DNA of 64,000 nucleotides. Origin: Burkholderiales bacterium. GTDB lineage: Bacteria; Pseudomonadota; Gammaproteobacteria; Burkholderiales; Casimicrobiaceae. Shown here piece after piece: positions 15,985-22,656 of this stretch. The position numbers and the translations under genes were made by a program. The stretch's first letter is position 1; each line of letters starts with the position of its first letter. Under the pieces are notes generated by a model. It saw nothing but the letters and a program-made list of their open reading frames with translations, was not told where the DNA came from and searched no databases. Where the stretch lies: positions 59,371 to 123,370 of the forward strand of contig JADYZP010000052.1 in the NCBI GenBank assembly GCA_020853025.1, given 5' to 3'.

Positions 15985-16695
15985 TCACGCCCTGGGCGCT
16001 CCCTTCCACGTCCGGATACCGCTGATCATCGTACCGACGACCGATTGGCCGCTCATGATGTCCTCGCGGAACACCATATAGACGTGAATGACCGCGAACA
16101 GCAGCAGGTACCACATCGTCAGGCGGTGCAGCGTGCGCACCATTTGCGGGTCGCCGAAAACGACGAAGACCCAGCCCATGATGTTCATCGGCCACGTGCC
16201 CCAGCCCCAGGCCTCGGCGTAGAGCGCGAGTCCGGTGATGATGATGAACAGCGAGCCCAGCGTGTACATCGCGAACATCGCGAGTTGCGCGAGCGGATTG
16301 TGTCCGACCCACCGCTCGGACTCCTTTTTCAGGAACAGGTAGTAGCCCAGCTGGCTGAACAGTCCGCGCCACCAGCTCAAATTCCATACCGGCGGCAGGA
16401 AGATCGCCCGCGACGAGTGGTTGCCGACGAATGCCCAGTACACCCGCACCGCAAAGGCGACAGCGAAGACCATCGCGGCGATGAAGTGGATCATCCGGAT
16501 GTAGCCGAAGAAGTAGTGGAATGTCGCCTCGCCGCCGATCGACGGCGGGGGGCGGCCGATCATGTAGCCGGTGCCCATCAGGAAGAGCATCGCCACGACC
16601 ATCACCCAGTGCCACAGGCGAACCGGCGCCTCGTAGACATAGACTGGCTCCAGCGGGCCGGCAAGCACCTGGCCGGAAACGGGATTGACTCTCAT
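15985..16695 (-). CDS. hoxZ: Hydrogenase b-type cytochrome subunit HoxZ/HupC
   Basis: A 236-residue membrane protein with four main helices (about residues 28-46, 62-88, 135-160 and 187-207). Histidines suitable for two b hemes are visible: RLWHWVMV, RMIHFIAAM, TLHRLTMW and VIHVYMV. HoxZ anchors the HoxKG dimer to the periplasmic side of the inner membrane and passes electrons from H2 to quinone. It follows hoxG by about 20 bp. Confidence 0.96.
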   Translation of the reverse strand: MRVNPVSGQVLAGPLEPVYVYEAPVRLWHWVMVVAMLFLMGTGYMIGRPPPSIGGEATFHYFFGYIRMIHFIAAMVFAVAFAVRVYWAFVGNHSSRAIFLPPVWNLSWWRGLFSQLGYYLFLKKESERWVGHNPLAQLAMFAMYTLGSLFIIITGLALYAEAWGWGTWPMNIMGWVFVVFGDPQMVRTLHRLTMWYLLLFAVIHVYMVFREDIMSGQSVVGTMISGIRTWKGAPRA

Positions 16696-16714
16696 CGCTT
16701 CGCTCCTCGTCGGA

Positions 16715-18508
16715 TCAGCGTACCTTCACCGCAACCAGTTCCTCGCCCTCCGGTGACATCACGTGCGTCGCGCAGGCGAGGCAGGGGTCGAAGCTGTGGA
16801 TGGTGCGCAGGATCTCCAGCGGCTGCTGCGGATTGACCATTGGCGTGTTCAGCAGTGCGGCTTCGTAGGGACCGATCTGGCCCTTGGCGTCGCGCGGGCT
16901 CGCGTTCCACGTCGTCGGCACCACGCACTGGTAGCTGTCGATCCGCGTGTTCTTGATCTTCACCCAGTGCGCGAGTGCGCCGCGGGGTGCCTCGCAAGAT
17001 CCGATACCCTTGGCCTCGGCCGGCCAGGTCGACGGCTCCCACAGATCGACGTTGGCCGTCGCGTAGTCGCCCGACTTGAGGTTGGTGATCAGCTGGTCGT
17101 AGAAGTAGCGCATCTTGTGCGCGGCCCACGAGCACTCGAGACCGCGGGCGGCGGTACGCCCGAGCGTGCTGAACAGCGCGGTCACCGGAACGTCGAGCGT
17201 CTTCAGCACCATGTTGAGCTGCTCGGTGACCTCCTTGTCGCCGCGGGCGAAGGCGACGACGTAGCGCGCGAGCGGGCCGACCTCGACCGGATGGCCCTTC
17301 CAGCGCGGGGCCTTGATCCAGGAGTACTTGGCGCTCTCGTCGAGATTCTCGATATTGGTGCGCGTTCCCTTGGTGCCGGGGCCAAGCACGAAGTGGGGGT
17401 CGGTGACACCGTCGAACGGATGCAGGCCCTTCGACTCGTCGCCCTGCTTGTACCAGGAGTGCGTCACCCATTCCTGCACCTGGTCGGGTGCCTTCAGATC
17501 GACGTCGTGGACGTTCTTCAGGTCGCCGCCGAGAATGACACCGGCCGGCAACAGCATGCTCTTGTTCGAGTAGTCGTTGGCAATATCCGGAAACTCGCCG
17601 TACGCCATCACGTTCTGGCCCGACAGCCCGCCGCCGATCTTCGCCCAGTCCTTGTAGAACGAGGCGATCGCCAGCAGGTCGGGAATGTAGACCTGGTCGA
17701 TGAACTCGATCGTACTGTCGATGATGCCGCTGATCATATTCAGCTGCGTCATGTTGATCGCGCCCACCGCCCCGGTATCGTTGAGATTGATCGAGCACGG
17801 TACGCCGCCGACCAGCCAGTTCGGGTGCGGGTTCTTGCCGCCGAAGATCGTTTGGATCTTGACGATCTCCTTCTGGAAGTCGAGCGCCTCCAGGTAGTGC
17901 GTCGTCGCCATCAGGTTCGCCTCGGGCGGCAGCCGGTACGCGGCACTGCCCCAATAGCCGTTGGCGAAGATCCCGAGCTGGCCGCTGCCGACGAACTTCT
18001 TCAGGCGGTTCTGTATTTCGCGAAAATACGCCGGCGAGCTGTTGCGCCACGGCGAGATGCTCTGCTGCAACTCCGACGTCTTCTTCGGATCGGCGTTCAG
18101 CGCCGACACGACGTCCACCCAGTCGAGCGCATGGAGGTGGTAGAAGTGGACGAGGTGATCCTGCGCATACTGCGTCGTAAGCATCAGATTGCGGATGATG
18201 TTCGCGTTCTTCGGGATCTTGATCCCGAGCGCGTCCTCGACCGCGCGTACCGAGGTGAGTGCGTGCGTGCCCGTGCACACGCCGCAGATACGCTCGACGA
18301 AGGCCCACGCATCCCGCGGATCGCGGCCCTTGAGGATGACTTCGAGCCCGCGCCACATCGTGCCGGTGGACACCGCATTGCGAATGACGTTGCTCTTGTC
18401 GACGTTGACCTCGATGCGCAGGTGGCCTTCGATGCGCGTGATCGGATCGACCACGATGCGCTGGCCGCTGTCGTCGAGGGTGAAGCCCTGGGTCTGGATG
18501 GTTGCCAT
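16715..18508 (-). CDS. hoxG: Membrane-bound [NiFe] uptake hydrogenase large subunit HoxG/HupL
   Basis: A 597-residue large subunit that carries the NiFe(CN)2CO site and oxidises H2. The N-terminal ligands lie in [16 protein letters not shown] and the C-terminal ligands in [11 protein letters not shown]. The 15 residues after that histidine ([15 protein letters not shown]) are the peptide expected to be cut by HoxM. It starts 2 bp after the end of hoxK. Sequence and context fit group 1d, O2-tolerant enzymes. Confidence 0.98.
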   Translation of the reverse strand: MATIQTQGFTLDDSGQRIVVDPITRIEGHLRIEVNVDKSNVIRNAVSTGTMWRGLEVILKGRDPRDAWAFVERICGVCTGTHALTSVRAVEDALGIKIPKNANIIRNLMLTTQYAQDHLVHFYHLHALDWVDVVSALNADPKKTSELQQSISPWRNSSPAYFREIQNRLKKFVGSGQLGIFANGYWGSAAYRLPPEANLMATTHYLEALDFQKEIVKIQTIFGGKNPHPNWLVGGVPCSINLNDTGAVGAINMTQLNMISGIIDSTIEFIDQVYIPDLLAIASFYKDWAKIGGGLSGQNVMAYGEFPDIANDYSNKSMLLPAGVILGGDLKNVHDVDLKAPDQVQEWVTHSWYKQGDESKGLHPFDGVTDPHFVLGPGTKGTRTNIENLDESAKYSWIKAPRWKGHPVEVGPLARYVVAFARGDKEVTEQLNMVLKTLDVPVTALFSTLGRTAARGLECSWAAHKMRYFYDQLITNLKSGDYATANVDLWEPSTWPAEAKGIGSCEAPRGALAHWVKIKNTRIDSYQCVVPTTWNASPRDAKGQIGPYEAALLNTPMVNPQQPLEILRTIHSFDPCLACATHVMSPEGEELVAVKVR

Positions 18509-18510
18509 GA

Positions 18511-19617
18511 TTATTTCTCCACCTCGGAAACGCGGTCGTTGCGTGTCTTGCTGCGCGCCTGCTTGATGGCGCTGACGGCAGCGTGTGCGGCAATGGCGGC
18601 GCCGGCGACGCCCACCGCGACCAGTCCGATCTGGTCGGCCGTGCCTTCGATACCCGACAGGCCCGGGGCGCGGATCGTCGTCAGGTGGTCGTAGAACGAT
18701 CCCCTATCCCAGAAGTCGTCCTCGGAGCAGCCGATGCAGCCGTGGCCGGACTGGATCGGGAACGACGTGCCCTCGTTCCAGCGCACCGTCGAGCACGCGT
18801 TATAGGTAACCGGCCCCTTGCAGCCGACCTTGTACAGGCAGTAGCCCATGCGCGCTCCAGCGTCGTCGAAATGCTCGACGAACTGGCCCGCATCGAAGTG
18901 CGGCCGCCGGTAGCACTTGTCATGAACGCGCTGGCTGTAGAACATCTTCGGGCGGCCCTGCGCATCCAAATCGGGCAGCCGGTCGAAAGTCAGCATGTAG
19001 GTGACGACGCCCGTCATCACCTCGGCGATCGGCGGACAGCCCGGGACCTTGATGATCGGCTTGTCGGTGATCACCTTGTGCACGGGTGTCGCCTTGGTCG
19101 GGTTCGGCTTCGCCGCCTGCACGCATCCCCATGACGCGCACGAGCCCCAGGAAATGATCGCCTTGGCGTCCTTCGCGACGTGCCGCAGTTTGTCGACGAA
19201 CGGCCTGCCTCCGGGAATGCAATAGATGCCGTCGTCGGCGAGCGGCGGGTTGCCCTCGACTGCGAGGATGTAGTTGCCCTTGTACTTCTTGATCGTGTCC
19301 TCGAGCGACTGCTCGGCCTGGTGGCCGGCGGCGGCCATCAGCGTGTCGTCGTAGTCGAGCGAGATCATCGACAGCACGACGTCCTTGGCGAGCGGGTGCG
19401 CCGAGCGGATGAATGATTCGGTGCAGCAGGTGCATTCGAGTCCGTGCAGCCAGATGACCGGTGTGCGTTGCTTGGTTTGCATCGCCTGCGCGATCTGCTG
19501 CGCGCCTGCCTCGCCCAGTCCCAGCGACGCCGCAGTCAGGCTGCAGAACTTCAGGAAGCTACGCCGCGAAATGCCTTGCCGACGCATCAAGGCGTAATAG
19601 GTATCGGTTTCGGTCAT
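18511..19617 (-). CDS. hoxK: O2-tolerant [NiFe] hydrogenase small subunit HoxK/HupS
   Basis: A 368-residue Fe-S subunit with a twin-arginine signal (RRSFLKF near residue 18) that exports the folded HoxKG pair. The proximal-cluster region reads ECTCCTES, with the extra cysteine typical of the [4Fe-3S] cluster, and [10 protein letters not shown] supplies the second extra cysteine. These two define O2-tolerant group 1d hydrogenases. A C-terminal hydrophobic helix (about residues 325-348) anchors it to the membrane near HoxZ. GGAGG precedes the ATG. Confidence 0.98.
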   Translation of the reverse strand: MTETDTYYALMRRQGISRRSFLKFCSLTAASLGLGEAGAQQIAQAMQTKQRTPVIWLHGLECTCCTESFIRSAHPLAKDVVLSMISLDYDDTLMAAAGHQAEQSLEDTIKKYKGNYILAVEGNPPLADDGIYCIPGGRPFVDKLRHVAKDAKAIISWGSCASWGCVQAAKPNPTKATPVHKVITDKPIIKVPGCPPIAEVMTGVVTYMLTFDRLPDLDAQGRPKMFYSQRVHDKCYRRPHFDAGQFVEHFDDAGARMGYCLYKVGCKGPVTYNACSTVRWNEGTSFPIQSGHGCIGCSEDDFWDRGSFYDHLTTIRAPGLSGIEGTADQIGLVAVGVAGAAIAAHAAVSAIKQARSKTRNDRVSEVEK

Positions 19618-19692
19618 GGAATCCTCCGGGAAGTCGCGTCGTGCGGAGGCACGGGCGGCGTTCATGGTTCATGCAACGAGGTAACGTCGTCA

Positions 19693-19733
19693 TTTAGACC
19701 GCAATCCCGACGCCTCTGGTTGATGAAAATCAA
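19693..19733 (-). promoter_or_regulatory. FNR/ANR-type promoter of the hox operon
   Basis: A perfect FNR box, TTGAT-GAAA-ATCAA, lies at 19720-19733. On the - strand a -10-like TCTAAA lies at 19698-19693, putting the expected start near 19686 and the box at about -41, the class II activation position. The hoxK ATG is at 19617. The rest of the 387-bp hoxK/ubiA intergenic region holds a GTAACA direct repeat and no gene. Control by an oxygen-sensing CRP/FNR protein is inferred from sequence only. Confidence 0.65.
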
Positions 19734-19812
19734 TAGTCGTGAAGTACGAGCGAGAGAGATGTTGGTCAAGCGCTTTTTCGTCTGGACCGACCCGCTTTCG
19801 GTGCCGCCCCGT

Positions 19813-19830
19813 GTAACATCACCCGTAACA
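19813..19830 (+). promoter_or_regulatory. Direct repeat GTAACA-N6-GTAACA between hoxK and ubiA-like gene
   Basis: Two GTAACA hexamers six bases apart, followed by CTTTTTT. It lies about 175 bp upstream of the + strand prenyltransferase gene and about 195 bp upstream of hoxK on the other strand. The identical arrangement precedes hoxM at 15525-15542. The role is unknown; a tandem-binding transcription factor is possible. Confidence 0.38.
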
Positions 19831-20004
19831 CTTTTTTGGGATTGGCACGAACGGCCGCAACCTCGGTGAACGACCATGTGCGCGACGGTCCGGCACGGTG
19901 ACTGCCGACGGCGCATCGCTCGTTGCCGGCGCGCACCTGCCGTCGCGTGTCCCGTCGCGCAGCGGCGGCCTTGTGCCTATAATCGTCCGCACGGAGGAAA
20001 CTGC

Positions 20005-20952
20005 ATGCCCCCAGCCGAACCTACACTCGCCGCGCTGCCGAATCCGCTGCTGCGCTATTTCCTGGCCACCCGTCCGCCGTTCCTCAGCGTGACGCTGGTC
20101 GCAGCGCTGCTTGGACTCGCCACCGCCTATCAGAGTGCGGTGCCGATCCACGCGGCGGCGGCGCTCGTCACCATCGCCTTCGCGCTGGTCGCGCACGCCG
20201 GCATCAACGTGCTCAACGACTACTACGATGCCCGCAACGGAACCGACGCCATCAATACCGAACGCGTGTATCCGTTTACCGGAGGTAGCCGCTTCATCCA
20301 GAACGGCGTGCTGTCGATGCAGGAAACGGCGATGTTCGGCGTCGTTCTGCTCGGCCTGGTCGTGCTCGCCGGTCTGTGGCTCACCGCGGTCAGCGCCCCC
20401 GGGCTGGTTTACATCGGTGCCGCCGGACTCTTCGTCGGCTGGGCCTACTCGGCGCCGCCGCTCAAGCTGAACAGCCGCGGCTTTGGCGAATTCTGCGTGT
20501 GGGCCGGTTTCGCGCTGATCGCCGTGGGCGCCGATTTCGTCCAGCGTGGCGCCTTGTCCATGTTGCCACTGCTCGCGGCGACCGGCTACGCGTTGCTGGT
20601 GACCAACATTCTCTACATCAACCAGTTTCCCGACCGCAAGGCCGACGAAACGGCGGGCAAGCACCACTGGGTGGTGCGTCTGGGCGTGCAGCGCGCGCGC
20701 TGGGGCTACGTCGTCATCGCCGTCGCCGCCTATGCGTTCGCGCTCTACGCGGTGTTGATCGGCACCCTGCCCTGGCTGGCGCTGGTATCGCTGCTGCCGG
20801 CGGCGATGTCGGCACGCGCGGTACGCGAACTCTTCCGCCACGCCGGCACCCCCGCCCGCCTCGCCCCGGCGATTCAGTTGACCATCGGCGCCGCGACGCT
20901 GCACGGCCTGCTGCTCGCCGCGACGATCGTCACCGCCCGCCTGCTGGGTTGA
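20005..20952 (+). CDS. UbiA-superfamily prenyltransferase, MenA-like
   Basis: A 315-residue membrane prenyltransferase. Both aspartate-rich motifs are present: NVLNDYYDARNGTD (about residue 67) and NQFPDRKADETAGK (about residue 208), which bind Mg-prenyl diphosphate. About eight or nine hydrophobic helices follow one another. The first motif resembles MenA (1,4-dihydroxy-2-naphthoate polyprenyltransferase) more than UbiA, so it may make (demethyl)menaquinone; other aromatic acceptors cannot be excluded. GGAGGAAA sits just before the ATG. It is divergent from the hydrogenase operon, which delivers electrons to quinone. Confidence 0.85.
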   Translation: MPPAEPTLAALPNPLLRYFLATRPPFLSVTLVAALLGLATAYQSAVPIHAAAALVTIAFALVAHAGINVLNDYYDARNGTDAINTERVYPFTGGSRFIQNGVLSMQETAMFGVVLLGLVVLAGLWLTAVSAPGLVYIGAAGLFVGWAYSAPPLKLNSRGFGEFCVWAGFALIAVGADFVQRGALSMLPLLAATGYALLVTNILYINQFPDRKADETAGKHHWVVRLGVQRARWGYVVIAVAAYAFALYAVLIGTLPWLALVSLLPAAMSARAVRELFRHAGTPARLAPAIQLTIGAATLHGLLLAATIVTARLLG

Positions 20953-21126
20953 CACCACCGCGGTCGGATGCGCGCGGCCGCACACGCCCAGGCCATTGCC
21001 AACGCTGTCGATGACCCACCGTCCGAAGGATACGATGTTCGTGCGCAGGCATTCGCTGTGTGCCGTCAAGGCCAAGGCGCTCGCCAGACGCCCTGGCCGG
21101 AAGCCGCGCGCACAGCGAAGCCGGGC

Positions 21127-21579
21127 ATGAGGGAAGTCCACAAGACCGCGCTCGTCGCTCACGGCGCCGAGGCGATGTTCGACCTGATCGAGGCGGCCGA
21201 GGATTATCCGCACTTCCTGCCCTGGTGTGCGGGCGCCACCATCCTCGAGCGCAGCGACGAAGTGGTGGTGGCCAGGATCATCGTCAACTACCTTGGCGTG
21301 AGGCTCGACTTCACGACGCGCAATCCGAAGCGGCGGCCGGAGTGGATGGCCATTGATCTCGAGCAAGGGCCGTTCCGGCGTTTCGCCGGAGACTGGCACT
21401 TGAAGCCGCTCGGCGCAGCCGGTTGCAGGGTGGAGTTCAATCTCCGCTATGATTTCGCCAGTCCGGTGCTGGCGCGGATGGCAGGACCGGTGTTCGGCCG
21501 GATCGCCAACGCGCTGGTCGACGCCTTCGTCGCGCGGGCGGACGAGATGCGGCGCCGCGCAGCGGGAAATCCGGATTAG
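21127..21579 (+). CDS. RatA/COQ10-like START-domain protein
   Basis: A 150-residue SRPBCC/polyketide-cyclase-like protein. It matches the ubiquinone-binding COQ10/RatA family pattern: KTALVAHGAEAMFDLIEAAEDYPHFLPWC near the N-terminus and the GPFRRFAGDWHLKPL and VEFNLRYDFASPVLA segments later. Family members either assist quinone handling or, as RatA, were described as inhibiting ribosome association. The 174 bp upstream contain no other gene. Position after a prenyltransferase favours a quinone-related role, but this is inference. Confidence 0.8.
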   Translation: MREVHKTALVAHGAEAMFDLIEAAEDYPHFLPWCAGATILERSDEVVVARIIVNYLGVRLDFTTRNPKRRPEWMAIDLEQGPFRRFAGDWHLKPLGAAGCRVEFNLRYDFASPVLARMAGPVFGRIANALVDAFVARADEMRRRAAGNPD

Positions 21580-21628
21580 CGGCCCGCCGACCGGCGCGTT
21601 GTCGACAACGTTCCATGCAAGGAATGCC

Positions 21629-22114
21629 ATGACCGATCTCGACAAGATCGAAGCCTTGAAGAATTCGAAGCTCGGCGCGGAGCTCTCGGCAGAGCAGGCC
21701 CGAGTGCTGTCCGAATCGGTACGCCACCGCGAATTGGCCGACGGCGAGGTGCTGGTGGCGGAAGGCGAAAGGAACAACCACCTCTACGTGATCGTCAGCG
21801 GCAACCTGCGCGTCGTCCGCAATGCCGGGGCGGCGGACGAGGTCACGCTGTTCGTGCTGACGGCGGGCGACCTCGTCGGCGAGCTGTCGTTCATCGACGA
21901 TACCGAGCACTACGCGTCGCTGGTCTCGCGCGGCAACACGCACATCTTCGGCATCGAGCGCGAGCAGCTCGAAGGCCTGCTCAAGACCGACGCGGACATC
22001 GTCTACCGCGTGATGCGCGCGATCATCCGCACCGTGCACCAGATCCAGCGACGGCTGTCGATGCAGCAGGTCGAGCTGACCAACTACATCTACAAGCAGC
22101 ACGGCAAGTACTGA
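21629..22114 (+). CDS. Stand-alone cyclic-nucleotide-binding-domain protein (no HTH)
   Basis: A 161-residue protein that is almost entirely one CRP-like beta-roll (about residues 20-135; DGEVLVAEGERNNHLYVIVSGNLRVV, then TAGDLVGELSFID). A helix at the end (TVHQIQRRLSMQQVELTNYI) resembles the CRP dimerisation helix. No DNA-binding domain follows, so it is not a normal CRP/FNR regulator. AAGGA precedes the ATG. The next gene starts in its stop codon (TGATG). A similar HTH-less protein is encoded at 36886-37365. Confidence 0.85.
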   Translation: MTDLDKIEALKNSKLGAELSAEQARVLSESVRHRELADGEVLVAEGERNNHLYVIVSGNLRVVRNAGAADEVTLFVLTAGDLVGELSFIDDTEHYASLVSRGNTHIFGIEREQLEGLLKTDADIVYRVMRAIIRTVHQIQRRLSMQQVELTNYIYKQHGKY

Positions 22115-22518
22115 TGACCGTACATGCCGCTCCGGTCTTGTCCGCCTCCGGCGACAACGTCGGCGCGTGGATGTCGGCGCTGCTCGCCGCAGTCGACGCC
22201 AGAGACACGCCGCGCTTTTTGCCGTTCCTCACCGAGGATGCGGCTTTTCGCTTTGCGAACCATCCGCCTGCGACCGGCCGCGCGGAAGTCGGCGCCGCCG
22301 TCAGCGCCTTCCTTGGCAGCATCCGGGAAGTGCGCCACGAGATCGACCACGCGTGGGCGCCTGCGGGTCACGCCATCTGCCAAGGCACGGTCACCTACAC
22401 GCGGGTCGATGGCAGTACGCTGACGGTCCCCTTCGCCAACGTCTTCGCAATGCGCGACGGCAGGATCCGCGATTACCGGATCTACGTCGATGCGTCGGCG
22501 CTCTACGCGCCGACTTGA
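22114..22518 (+). CDS. SnoaL/NTF2-like protein
   Basis: A 134-residue alpha+beta barrel protein of the SnoaL/nuclear-transport-factor-2-like family: an N-terminal helix (WMSALLAAVDARDTPRFLPFLTEDAAFRF), then a strand-rich half ending in VFAMRDGRIRDYRIYVDASALY. Members include enzymes and small-ligand binders; no substrate can be named. It is coupled to the cyclic-nucleotide-domain gene upstream. Confidence 0.8.
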   Translation: MTVHAAPVLSASGDNVGAWMSALLAAVDARDTPRFLPFLTEDAAFRFANHPPATGRAEVGAAVSAFLGSIREVRHEIDHAWAPAGHAICQGTVTYTRVDGSTLTVPFANVFAMRDGRIRDYRIYVDASALYAPT

Positions 22519-22543
22519 CGCAAACCGCGCGCTCGCAACGATC

Positions 22544-22586
22544 GAAAAACCCGAGGGAGCGACCGCCGTTGCCGGCGGTCTCCCTC
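22544..22586 (-). terminator. Rho-independent terminator after the porin-OmpA gene
   Basis: A GC-rich stem at 22553-22586 (GAGGGA paired with TCCCTC, GACCGCCG with CGGCGGTC, loop TTGC) is followed on the - strand by GGGTTTTTCG. It lies about 70 bp beyond the stop of the - strand barrel gene, and also just after the convergent SnoaL-like gene. Confidence 0.75.
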
Positions 22587-22656
22587 GACTCCCTGCTGGA
22601 GCACTGGCGACCCGCCCCGTACCCGACGGGGCCGCACTCGCCCGGTCTTCGGGCTG

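Noticed and set aside
19701-19714. Sigma-54-like GG-N10-GC on the hoxK strand (GGCGTCGGGATTGC)
   Set aside because: Only the minimal GG/GC spacing and TTGC match; the TGGCAC half is poor. The perfect FNR box with a well-spaced -10 at nearly the same place explains the promoter better. It remains possible as a second promoter because related hox operons use sigma-54.
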